Origin: Paragonimus skrjabini miyazakii
Lineage: Eukaryota; Platyhelminthes; Trematoda; Plagiorchiida; Troglotrematidae
Reading direction: 5' to 3'
Assembly: GCA_014338405.1 (NCBI GenBank)
Contig: JTDE01000243.1
Location: forward strand, 261,192-325,191
Length of the DNA: 64,000 nt
In this document: piece by piece, positions 19,800-32,700 of the stretch
Position numbering within the stretch: the first letter of the stretch is position 1
Layout of the letters: every line of letters starts with the position of its first letter
Notes under the pieces: model-generated
Told to the model about the DNA's origin: nothing
What the model saw: only the letters and a program-made list of their open reading frames with translations
Databases searched by the model: none
Position numbers and translations under genes: made by a program

Positions 19800-20924
19800 A
19801 CCAACTCCCCGTTTACCCATCAGTAAACTATAATATTGATTGGAAGTTTAAATGTAAAACCTTCCTTACGACTTCGACCATTTTGCGCTTCCCGTTTTAT
19901 TCGTAAATGAAAATGCCATTTCTGGTCTACAAGTGAAATTACCGCTGCTTACCGCTGATCGTTCCAGCTTAGAAGGCTTTCAAAGTGTTGACACCCTGCA
20001 TGTATGAGTTCACTCGACTGCCTTGCAGGCTGTAGCAGCCATTTCTATGTTTGTTATTATCTGTAGAACAGGAGGGAGAGTTGCACGCTGGCTTCGGTTC
20101 ACTTCGTTAAAGCGCTAGCCTGTTTTTGGTATGTTTTACTAGACTGGAATAAAAAACGTGAGCATAAATAATAAAACTTCCGGAACGTGTGACGCATTGG
20201 CTGCTCCTACACCAGTTGCTTTCAGTAATAACAAACCAAATGGATCGACGAACTTCACATGAAAAACAATCACCTCTGGATTAGCATTCATTCTCCTTAG
20301 AGGCGCTGCACTTTCGCCCATAAAATCACTACTAGGTCTCATATTTATAATACTTTACACAAAGTATTGCATTTTACTTCGCCATCAGACATATGATTTA
20401 ATTAGAGGGTACTATTTGAATGTGATCTCAATGAAAATGAAAGTGCACAGCATAGATTGCCCACTTTTTACAGATAATCTCGCTATAAAACTCCCGAGAA
20501 AAACTATCACGAACAGATGCACTATATAAACACCAAAACCGTACAGGAGACATTGAGAAGTCTTAGTTTGGGTTTGTTCTCCTTAGAAAGATAGAGCGCT
20601 ACGCTATCTTCGGGCCAAAATCAGCTTACTTGCTCACCTACCCCTGAGTGGGTCAGTGAAATAAATATATTCGTTTTTAAATCGTCTTGATATACTGTTA
20701 ATATCCCATTAACACGTGACCTTGATACTGAGCACAATTTTTCTAGCAGTAGTTGTTTTCTGTTAATGTTGCCCACAATGTAACATCCAAGTCAGCCGTT
20801 TGTACTCCGAATGCCCGTAACACTTGCAGACCAACTTGGGGGCAACGTGGAAACACCGGGGGGGAGTACTTCCGAAGTAGTGGTTCCAGCAACAGTCTTC
20901 TAAAAGGAAGCAACACAAACAAGC
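19800..20924. other. No recognisable feature
   Basis: Only short, motif-free frames. Confidence 0.5.
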
Positions 20925-21075
20925 ATGAGCCGAAGGCCCAGTAAGCCGTGCACACGACTTATACAAACGAAAACCAAAATGATGCTAACAACAAAGCAAC
21001 ACGCTCCGTCACACAAATCAAATTCATCCCGTGCGCGCTTGCTGGTTTCGGCCGCACGTTACAATACTAGACTCA
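20925..21075 (+). repeat. Dispersed repeat B, copy 1
   Basis: Matches 53690-53845 in the same orientation. Shared blocks include CATGAGC, GCCCAGTAAGCC(G/A)TGCACACGA, CAAACGAAAACCAA and GCTAACAACA, followed by a GC-richer stretch with CTTGCT(G/A)G(T)TTTCG. No coding motif is recognised on either strand. Confidence 0.6.
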
Positions 21076-24000
21076 CCAAATGATCATCGTAGAGAATGTG
21101 TGATGAGCTGTTAACTATAGCTATTTCAGAGGTGTGCAGGAGTAAAGTATATGATAGATTTCGTTTTAGATTCTGCACACATGGAATTACTGAATCAAGT
21201 AACACAGATGCACTATGTACTACGAGCTGTTTTACAAGAAGGGATCAACGCGAACTTCGCTATTGTTTCGGAGCTGCTTATCGCAATGGTCAACTGGATA
21301 ACGTTCCATTAAGTCATCTTCTTTGTACTCAATTACATAACTTTAACTTTAACTCAAATAAAATAGTAATTGTGGTATTGTTCTCCCTGTCACTAGCAAT
21401 TGAAAATTTTATAACTATAGTCAGCTTGACAATACTGCTGCTAGCGTTCACTCATACCTTTGGATGGTAGCAGATAATGAATGATATAACGTCAATTTAT
21501 CGTTTAATATCTTTATGTAAAAAACAGTGTACGTATTTTATTATTGTATATCACGGTGTGTAGGTTGTTTACAATTATCCAACGGTTTCCAAGCTGCGGT
21601 TATTCGATAGTGCACCTAGTCATAGAATTTCTACTGTATTGTACTGCGCTATAGTGTAAGATTCTGATGAGGCTCGAGGATTGAACGTGAGTATACATGC
21701 ACTTCCAGCGTTCCAATAAAATATCGTTATCACGCCTAACTACTCACATCAGTCTGTCTTCTCAAGAATAGAACGATTATCCACCAAGTTAGAACCACTG
21801 CTGTTCATAGCAGGTGTGTTCTGCTGTCAGAGTACTGTAATACTTGTCTGTTTTGTGTACCCAACCAAACCAATCCGGTGCACCTCACTGTATTGTGACC
21901 GCAAGATACGGTTGACTTGAGTAGTTGTTTATTGCACGAAACCCATTACAAGGTATGTGAAAACATGGAAAATTGGACGCGAACAGTCTTCTGCATGGCT
22001 ACTGTACCCGAGCACCCACTGAGCAGTAGTGCAGCGTCATTTATCCTGGTGACATTTCGCATACTGTGCATATACACGTTTCCAATAGGGTCCCCCGGCT
22101 TCCTGGAATTGAGACTTAACCTTTAGTTCTGCACGTATGAGTCCTACTGTATTACTCACACGCGTCGGTACAAGTTACAGGACAACAGTAATAATAATAT
22201 ATTATTTGATAACTTTTACTGTGGATTTATTAATGACGAAAGTTTCAAAGGTTATTGCCACAAAAATACATTATCACCGCATATGTGTTCATTGTATCCT
22301 ACGATCGGGTACGTAAAAGACATGTGAGTTTGAGTCCAACTCTCCTTGTTCCGCTTGGGAAGACTACATATTACCGATACACTGAAATTCAAAGCATGAG
22401 TGAAGGGAGGAAGTTCTGCTGGTTTCCTGTATGGCCCTATTGTTTGTCGGGGTTGTTATGACAACGTTCTTCAGTTATTGGGTGAATAAATGCGGGAGTC
22501 AAACGGCTTTTTTTACCCGCACGAAAAGCAATGATATGCGTTATTCAGATACGGGAAATAGGTAATGTACTACTTTTTGTAGTACGATGCACGGTGACAT
22601 ATTTTGCCTGTTTATTGTTTTGTAGTTGAATGTACGTCCAATCGTTTTCTTTTGCATAGCAATGGATCAATATTTTCCCATAAAGCTTCAAAGACGTATA
22701 AAGTCGTAGTTTCGTTTATAGCAAGACCTTGGATAACATAATCGGTAAACCAGTATTTTAAAATATTATACCAATAAATGTTTAAGTTATTGCTTGAATA
22801 TTAAACAGTAACTCTTCTATACCATCAACCAGCAGACAATTAACTGATAACATTGAAACTGATCATTATAACAGGAGATGTAGCGAGTAAAGTAAACTGG
22901 ACAGACGGAAGAGACCGTGAGGTTGTGCGCAGTTTAGCGACGCCTTTGGGTTCGTGTGAGCAACAGGAATAAAATGTTATCGTTTGAAATATGTATAAAC
23001 TGTGAAGCATGCACTATTGAAACCAGATAAACGATTCGACGTAGTTTTTCTTGGAAACTAAAGTATGATTTTTGGTTTAGGCTACTGTTATTACTACTAC
23101 TACTACTTCAAACGACCTGACAGGTTCACAAGAATTATCCTAACTATATCACATATTTATGAAAATATGATTCCTGATAGGTGATCTACATTAATTTTAT
23201 CCCAGTGTAAAATAGTTGTGAGTTTGGTCAAAATAAATCCCTTCTGATTTATAAGTGAATGAAATATGGCTTGACATTTGTGAATGTTTAAAATTGTGTC
23301 TGTACCGCACGAATTCCCAACAGGATCGTGTAACAGATCAAGGCAAGCGAGTGCCTGTTTGTCACCAGACATTTATATTCATTTTCAATGCCGGTCTCCT
23401 GGAGTGACGTTTGACGGCTAATTAGCTAGAAAAGGTTTAAATCAAACTTAGAGCACATCTCATTCGAAAATGAGAATGAATGGAAAAAAACATACTCTTG
23501 ATTTACATAAATTTATTGCCAAACTCACATTGGAGAAAGTTATATGAGAAAGTACTGTGCAATCCCTCAACAACATTATTTTTCAAAACTCAATTGGCCT
23601 TATCATAACTCACTCCAAAGAAGACAATACACCTATGCATCATTCTGCCTTCCGCAAGGCTATCAACATTTTGGTAGCATCCTACGTCTTCTAAGCAACT
23701 ATCCAACATTTAATTGAGTATATATCTAAAGTAGCAGAAATTCGTTGTTTAATGTACATTCACCGCTCCGTGGCAAACAAAATCTAGTAGTTTTTATACA
23801 TTCCACCGTGAAATGTTAATTGAAGATATAAAGTCGACCAATCTAGTTAATTTCTGACTGTTGACCTAATCCCCTAGTAACTCAAATTTCTTAGATCTTG
23901 TGCGTGTTTGGCAGAGTGGCCAAGACCCCAGTTGCGAGATACGTGTGCAAGTTTTCTTGGGGGCATCGTTATTGATCCCTTGCTGAAACAAAAAATCGAA

Positions 24001-27000
24001 CCATTCGTGTGGTTGTTCATCATTCACGGGAATAAAATTTGAAGGTTTCTGAATATCCACCTAAGTGACTGTCTGGTTATGTACGCATACTTGGCTTCAT
24101 TTATAATCGGAGACACCTTGATGACGTGTGGAAACTAATTACCTGTCTCGATTTGATATCCGGCGTCAGAAAGACTTAACAAACAGTTTCTTTTCTCGTC
24201 CTTCTATTGAATACAACAATACAACATTCGCATTGAATAATCCGAAGGTCTCCTTTCAAAACGTTTACACTGACGTGGCGTCTTCTTGCTGTTATATTGT
24301 AGCACAGTCTTGTTCAAATTTATACTTAATCATTCCGCTGTGTGCTCGTTAATTTTCATGTGCACAGTCAGTAAACGTCAACTTTCCAGATTTGAGTAGG
24401 AAACCAAATATACTGCAACTTCATAGTAAATTTCTGTTTGGCTTTTTATACACACCCTTCAGATCTGCTTATTAGTTTACCGTCCTGTGTTGGCCTGACA
24501 GTCCGATCTTTAAGCAAACATCGGTGCTTGTACACCGATGTATCTACCTGCCTGAAGTTTCTATATACAAGAATCAACTCGACCCAAGCATTCTGTATTG
24601 CATCTACTGATGCCCTAAGGACAAATTCAGCGAGGATTACGTTGCCGGAGATAAAACTTTCTAGTCACCAGGATGATTACTTTTGACCATACACAGTCAC
24701 ACATTGACTAACATCGGTCTAATAAACTAGTTGGGGGTTGATTTGCATCCCACCCCTACTTTAAAACTGGCCATTCCTGGGTTGACAAATTCCAGTTTAC
24801 AAATGTCAAACAGTGCTCAATGATTTGATTGAGTAAACGTCGTCAGTTGAGAACAATCAAGATGTTCTGTTAGCGGAAACTTTATTCGTAAAATAATTGA
24901 CTATAGTGAGATTTCATCGGACAAAACACCCTGCGACATTACGGTGCGACTTCTCAATCCTGTGATAACTTCCTGAATTTCCTATAGTCTATAGATATCA
25001 TTTTCCAGCAAAAAAACAAAGGACTAATTTGGAAAATTATCTGAGAAAACCTTGCTTACCCTACCTCTATGATAAATAGCTTATACGTAGTAATCGCTGC
25101 CATAAATCATAAGCCCACCTTCTTTGCTCAGTTTTTGTAAAGCTGTACGCAGTGTTTGAGAGCTTAGGTTTATATAATGAACGGATAGCAGTACTTACTG
25201 TCCAGTGCAGGAGTGGGGACTGTTTTCTGAGTGTGGACATTAAGGACCAGTTTACCTATATACCCCTTCGTTGGGTATCATAATCGGATGCATAAATATT
25301 TAACTAAGAACGAAACATTCCTAGTAAAACTATTCAGATCTTGTCACATTTAGTCAAATCAGCTTAGTTTCTCACTGATAAATTTTGCCTACGTTGTTCA
25401 GAATATTAATAGTACAACTCATCTCAGTTTCTAAAAGGTCTTATATCCTGTTACTCGGCTTCCATATTTCAAAAGGTATGCGTACCCCTAGTGAAAAACG
25501 CTCCATTAGTGATTAGTCAGCCCGATCGTTGCGCACACACAAGCACACGGGAAATTTTGTGCATTTGAGAGTCGACTAATAATTGTGTCAAAATTGCAGT
25601 ACTCGACCTAATGGTTTGTTAATTCACCAAACTTTGTAAGCTACCTGGTTGTTATGGTCAGTGCGGGAAATACGTAAAAAATGTGCACAACCATACGCAA
25701 CTGCATATTTTAGTACTTGTCCGAGTGTTTACACAAAATGAAAAATACAATTGTAGAATGTATATTTTCGCCAATTTTGCTCTAATAAGCATTTTAATCT
25801 CAAGCAATCCTTGCTTTACTTAAAAAATAAATCGTCTTTGTTTAGAAGACTGTCAGTGTCGTCGCTCATTGATTCCTCTGTAAAAAAAACGACATAAATT
25901 GTTAGTCTTTAGTTTCTGCTCAACAAATACTCACGGATTGTCCAAGTTCCGAATAATGAGATTAATCTTGGAATAATCAAGGCTTAAGGCCCAGTGTTGA
26001 GTAAGGTTTACGCATACTGAGGATGACAACAAAAAACTCCACACAGATTTAGCTCTACTACACCTTTTACGCTGTTCTAAGGTGACCATGAACCACCATC
26101 GGCTCGATAATTTCGTATGCTTAGAAGCAAATTTACAATTACTCAAAGATCTCACAAAATTTGTCAACACGTTGTAGTGGTGGGTGGTATTGCTCAGTTG
26201 GATGGTGTGTCTAACTTAGGGATGATTCATAGATGCTAGTTAGGAATTTTTGTTGGAAGCGATCGGAATTGGTTCTGGCTGTTTAGTGGATATTTTGGAG
26301 GTGAGCTACGAACGTTAAAACTCAGCTTGCTGAGCGACTTCCTCAAAATACCTGCAAATTAAGCTGGTACGTTGTTCGTTTACCTAATGCTGATATTTGT
26401 TCTCTTACAGTTCAACTATCCGCCGTGTACGTCTTATAATATTGCAGTTGGGCGCCGAGTTAGGCTCCGGAGCATTTGTTCTCGAATTAAAAAGTAACCA
26501 TTGTATTTGTATCGTTTGTTTCTCCACGGTTGGTTCACTCACCATTTCGATTTGCTTGCGTGATGTTATATATTCTTTTCAAATGGTTCATGGTAACATC
26601 TATATCATTCGTATATTTCCGTAGTCTCTTCTGTGCTCAACAGCGTCTTGTGGGGCGCCAAGGTTTACTGTTATTCCAAATTGATAAAGTCGCTTGCATA
26701 AACCTTGACCTAGACGGAGCAAACTGAAAATGAATTACTTATCACAGCATGCATGATCACTTCATAATGAGTTTACCTTGAATACACTAAAATTGCGAGC
26801 AGATGAGTGAAGTGTTGAATCACCGATTAGTTCCATCCTTTTCTCAAGGAAATGGACGTCTAAGTGACCGTCTGAAGTTATGCCTAGGCTCTAGCCAGCA
26901 ATATTGTAGAAACCCTAGATGGTCACATGCTTTTACTATGACACAACTACTTTTATGCGATCGCCATTCAGGTTGAATTCATCCTGCTGCAACTTCATCA

Positions 27001-27900
27001 GTTTTGTTTGTTCCTGGCGACAAGCAATTGCCATCTAGTTGACAGGACATTGCGAAAAGAAAAAGTGTTCGTAGAAATTTGTTGTGGGATCTGCAAAAAT
27101 TTAGTTAAAAACTCATCCTACCTTCAGGAGTAAAGCAGTTGCCAACTGTGTGTGTTGTACAGTTTAGCTCGAACTATGTTGTGTGACTAGAATGCGTAGA
27201 GTTAATATTCCATATACTTCTTGTGTTGGTGTATCTCGATGGTTACATGCGTCTGGTCTAAATAATCATCTGAATAATTTTGGTGCCGGTCCAAACCATG
27301 ACATAAAATTGAGAGGGGGCCAGCCTCCTACACAGGTGGGTCTAGCGGCAGTGCACGTCATAACCCGTAGTGCCCTTCCCCCGTGGACATTTCAGGCTTT
27401 TCGGAAGAATGCTGTTGGAGGAGACCGATCAAACTGAATGGTTGATTGCAACTCCAACAGTCAGCAGACTGAAATAATCCAGCGCATCAGGCAGTCCTTG
27501 GCTCAGGTACTTACTTTGTTAGCTTGGACTCTCCTGATTGATAAGCAACTCGTCGTGGGGCTGCGGTGCTAAATTGTGAGTATAGGACAACCAGTATACG
27601 CCTTAGCTAACTAAGTAAATATCAGCCATCAGGCAGAAGTATTAGCCATCGTACCGTATATTTTCCCGCAGCAATGTGATCACCTCCAATCTACCTTTAG
27701 CAGGTGTCCGTTATCTACCATCAGAAATATTTATGCTATTTATTACTCATTTTAGCTTGCACTGGATAGTTAGTAGACTTACCCAAAATGCGAGTGCACA
27801 CACACACAGTGTTGGCCTTTTGCCAGGCGACAACTGACCGACCCGTACACATCGAGCACATAATTAGATAGAACTCACACTGCAGACAAGAGTCGGTCTA
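21076..27900. other. Long stretch without recognisable genes
   Basis: Contains only short frames, a small ACT/TAC microsatellite (23092-23107) and low-complexity AT sequence. A tRNA-like A-box at about 23907 has no B box. A GC-richer patch at 27250-27430 has an open frame but no motif that I know. Confidence 0.5.
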
Positions 27901-27907
27901 TAGTTCG

Positions 27908-28025
27908 TTATGAGGATACAGACCACTGGCGAGATATAACAAGAGCGAAGCTCTCAAAAGAGCTGGCCAAAAAGCCTACAAGAGTGCAGAAGTTGTATCC
28001 AGTTGTGAGTGATGTTCAACTTAGA
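27908..28025 (+). repeat. Diverged relic of the hammerhead element, 3' half
   Basis: CTGGCGA (27926-27932, one change from CTGACGA) is followed by AGAGCGAAGCTC and, 60 bases on, by the family tail CAGTTGTGAGTGATGTTCAA. Core changes (A to G in CTGACGA, GAAA to GAAG) indicate an inactive ribozyme. Confidence 0.45.
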
Positions 28026-29567
28026 TAAACTAAAATCCCCTACTACTTATCAGTCGCCCACACTTCCAAGCCGTAGAACAAAAATAACCTCCGCGAAAAT
28101 AAAACCAGTAGTTTAGCGTAACACGGGGAAAAATATATTTCATAGTCTAATTACGCTTCAGGTTTAAATTCATACCAATTTTCTACCTCATCTTCCCTAT
28201 CAATTTTTCGTTCTTGTGGATCAACCTGCTGAAGCCGCACCGCAGGAACCATAAGAATACTTATAGAAAACATATCTAATATGTGCAAGTTGAGTTTTGA
28301 AAAAGGTCAGCTTATGTTCACTCGTAGAGCACTTTATGTAGTAGAACCACTCAGACAATTCGTATATTCGTCACATACGGTAATTTCTATCCGCATTGCA
28401 TACTCAAAGGAATTACAGGTAGTTTTCTGGCAGCCGCAAAAGACATCGTTAGTTGCAATCACTGACGTTAGCCGTCTGCTCAAAATGAACTGTGAATATC
28501 AAGAATTTACCCCCAACTTAAATGGCTAGATTCTTCTGTTTATCTTTATCGTCATCGGTTCTTATGACAACAACAAGAATAATAGACAACAACCTCTCAT
28601 TGGCAGTCACTTATGCTTAACTACCATACAGTCATGGAAAAAAGAGCTAAGTTTAGGCGAGAAGAAAAAGAATGGAATGGAAATAGAATCTGACAGCTAA
28701 AAAATTGTCGGGATGCATGCACATAACACTAAGGTTTCTACACTCTGAATATAAACAAATGAGTTATGGGTGAGAAGGATGTAACAAACTGAGTGAATAG
28801 ATCAATCGAGTGTGTTCATTAGCCGGACATTCATTTGCATTCTACACAGATGTCTTTTTAATTACTGTATAACTAAGTCTCAAGTCCTTCACGTTGTATC
28901 AATGATTGTAGATGTTGGAAAAACAGCTTTGAACTGGACGGCCTGAAATCATACGATTCGGACAGGCGTCCGCGAGTTCAGCGAGTAGTTATTACGCGGC
29001 CAAGAACGAAAGCGCATAGTACGCAAGGGAACCATCGGTGATATAGGTCGTGGTGACATCACTATATAGCTCTTTATTTATGTGCAGCCGCGAATACGCT
29101 GGCCGTCTTAGATTAGCAGGTCACCAGTGTACTCCTAATGCACCATCGGCAAAGGGACGACGAGTACGTTAAGCTCAGCTGAGTCATATCTGTATATCCA
29201 TTCTATTTCTGTTAATGATTGTATTGCCCAAGACGATGGTCGTTTGGCAACTAATCCGCTTCTCTTTTGAGAAACTTGGGTGTCCGTGGTTTTCTACCCA
29301 TTCTTTTTTTCAGCTTTGTTGGTGTATTGTGTAATTACTGGTTCGCCTGTTCTTTTCGTAGTCTAATCTGAATTTTTCTCCATCCTTATCTTTTCTATAA
29401 TGCACTAACCTGAACACCAATACTGAACTGCTTCGTGTATTACATTTCACATATCTTTCTTTTCAGTTTAAATCTTGTTATTGTAGTCTCTCTGTTTATT
29501 TTCCGAGAGATAAGGATTTCGCTTTCTTATTAGCCAGTCAATTGGTTAACCAGCATTGGTCAGCTGG
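28026..29567. other. No gene recognised; GC-rich patch and pyrimidine-rich tracts
   Basis: A GC-richer patch at 28930-29180 and long pyrimidine-rich plus-strand tracts at 29270-29520 (several TTTTCAG sites) are present, but no exon could be attached to them. Confidence 0.45.
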
Positions 29568-29765
29568 ATAGAAAAGCCTCACGCACACGCCTCCCGATCT
29601 TATCCCTTCGATACGTGGTGTGTGAGTGGAACCGCAAGTGGTACATCGTAAGCCACTTGTAGTGATGGTTAAAGCGCAGGTGTCCTTTGGCTTCGGACAT
29701 TGTGACAAGCTAATCCGAACTGCATGCCGCCGATCAATTAAGGCCTCAAAAACCTGATTGGCACC
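29568..29765 (+). repeat. Dispersed repeat A, copy 2
   Basis: Second copy of the repeat at 5641-5830, about 75-80% alike by eye, without the LINE RT scrap. Confidence 0.6.
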
Positions 29766-32700
29766 AACCAAGTTGTTCCATTGGTTTAGTACGTTTCATA
29801 CTTAATTAACACTTCTTACTTTACTCATTTGAGCCATGAGATAAAATGTCGAAGACTAGCTTGGTTATCATAAGATATTCCCGTGATTCAGCACGGTACA
29901 CTTATGAAACAGAAAGAGTTGGGAGTATTCGGTGTCATGCTTATACGGCCACTTGCCCACCAAGTTTGTTTGGCCCTGTACTGTAACGAAAATGAATGAG
30001 TGGACTGTAGGGGTGGCCTAGGTGCTAAGTTTATACGTAAGAGTAAAAGCTAAGCTAAACACCATTGGAATAACATTTACCGATTGGCTAGCTTCTGAAG
30101 AAGAATTACAAAAAATGTCTAAAAACGACTCTCCCACTTCAAAGCTCCTCGGTTAATGAGAAGAAAAAATCGATAGGAATTAAACTACTGCAGAAAAACA
30201 TACAAGCGACCCACACTTGTGGATTACTTAAGTGTAGCCAAAGTTATTATCTCTGGGTGTAAAAGGAAATGACGCTGCCAAATATGATGTGGGGTAAGTT
30301 TCACACTATCCACTGGAGTGACATGGCCTGATGCTAAGTCAGGAGGTGAGAATTTATCTGAGGGTTGAAATTCTTCGGGATTGGTTGACGAACCGGTTTC
30401 GTTCGTCAGAAGCTCAGTAGATTATGACAACGTCACGCAGGAAATTCAAGCGTGAAATGTCGAACCAACCTGTTGTTGAGACTTTGTGCCACAAACGTCT
30501 ATAATGTAAGCCATATGGACTGCAATAAGATCTCTCATTTCAAGCGTAGATCGGCATATAGTTACTTGGCACCGTTGACCTCGTTTCACATGATGCTTAT
30601 TAAAAATAATTCAAGACTTTATTGCGAGATTAGAGGCAGTAGCTGAAACAAGTCTGACCCTTAAGGGCAGGAGAAGTGTTCACTAGCTTGTGAGGTAAGT
30701 TGTCGTTTATTTGGTCTCTTCACCTGAATGAGACAACAAATAAGCATATGGTTTGATTCATCGATGACCACTACGGTTTTGTAGGAGATCACACATGGTG
30801 CTGTATAATGCATCGTTATTAAGTAGTGGTATGATGCGGGATGTAAAAACGGCTCGCGCGCGAATATTAACAGAAGTCCTCAATTCCAGGTAGACCAGAA
30901 ACTCAAAGTGACGACTGAACACGAGTAGGTGCACTGTCCTGGACGTATCAACAGCGACAATAGCGCAGCACAACTGATAACGGGTGTAAAGACATATTAC
31001 TCATGCAAACAATTGTTCGTGTTCAAGCTTGCATATCTTCGCAAACCATGCATAATCTGTCTGGCAATCGATAAATTCGGATCCAAAACTACGTTTGGGG
31101 TCACAACCGCAGCATGGTAAAAACATGGGTTGAGCAGGGATTTACTGGGTTTAGATAGTAGGTCAATTTTATTGCAAAACATTCCAGGTAGGCACCGTTT
31201 TTCAACCAGATTATCTTAACATCGTTGTAAACATGTCAAGAAACGTTATAAAAAATATACTACTTTTGTTGAAAAAGTTAGAGTTGCTTAACACGTTATG
31301 AATTAAATAGGGTGGTGTCATACTGTACGGCGCTGTTTCGGTACGCAAGTTTTTAGGTGATGATTTCCACAAAGATGGACTGGGACGGGAGGTCTGATTT
31401 GCTAATTATCGAATAACCCGTATATAAATACACTGAAAGTATTTATCGGTGGCTACACCGAATTCAAAATTTATACGAATAAAACAAACAGGCTGGAACA
31501 GTTGTACTGATGTAGGGTCCAGGAATATTGGTCACCACCCACAGGTACGTTATTCACTGTTTAGGCCAACTGTTCAAAGTCGATGCCACACCCTAAACAA
31601 GACTTCGACAACCTTTTAAGCAACTGTTACAATGAATTCCGAAGTGAATTACGTGATAGGCACTTTAGTCTTCTGAGCGCCCCGGTTTATGCGATGCAGT
31701 TTGTGAAGTTTATCAATTAATGTTACTTTGTCATCATTTGTTACGTGAATGAATTAATGTCAGGGAAGTCACCAGTTCCCCGTAAATATTGTGTGACCAG
31801 AAGATTGACAAAGAAAACTTGTGCGTGATCTTCACCGTTGCCATGGTCATGTACTTCTCCGGTATTCATAGGCGTCCCCAGCCATCGTGACTACACGCTT
31901 GCTGGGCGATGTCTGGACTTTTGTCTGGTCCACTCCTTTTGACCTTGCTTTGTTGCTAGTCGCAAACCCTATGAATCCAAATGGTTTTTTTACCACGTTG
32001 TCTTCGGGCTGAGCGACATAAAGAAGCTGTGTTTGAAGGTCAGCCGTTTCCATGTGTCCACGCGGCAGTCTCAGATGGATTCTTTGGCTGGGAAGAGACT
32101 AACTCACCGCTTATTCTTCGTACTCTGTCTTTCATTATCGTCATCCGTCGTGCTGTTATCCACCGTTTCACTGAAAGTTATTCCATTCTGTTTACGCGCG
32201 CGTAGGCCGTAGATCCCAGTTACAACAAGTAATAATGTGACACAATTGTCCCATCGGATATTGACATTCCACTGATAAATTTCTGATTGATATTACTATC
32301 TCTGTAAGTGAGCTTAGTTGTACATTTTAAGGATTCGAAACACCGAGTATAAGCCTGCTTGTGTCGGCTGCACGAGACCTGTTTACATTAGTATGAAAAC
32401 AAAAGGGAACAAAGGCTATTTATCTGGTTCAGATCTTTCCTCGAGTTGTTTTATCATTCCACTGGTTGCGTCCAATGCGTAAGAAGTGTAACAGGGAAAT
32501 GACCACCATTTCTTTACAAATCGTGGTACTAACAGTAGCAGTTTGAACAATTAAGTGGAACGTTTAGACATTTAGAGTTATGACCGCATTGTTGTTCTTC
32601 CGGGTTGATAACAGACTTGACCAACTGGTTCAATGGCTGACTTTCTGCATGTTTGACTGGTTTGGGTGGTTCACATACCAGCCAAAACGACAAACTTTCA

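Noticed and set aside
21096..21470. 124-codon plus-strand frame ending in a hydrophobic segment
   Set aside because: The hydrophobic stretch follows from local AT-rich composition; no start context, homology-like motif or exon signals.
23907..23960. tRNA-Leu-like start (TGGCAGAGTGGCCAAG)
   Set aside because: No B box and no cloverleaf pairing downstream.
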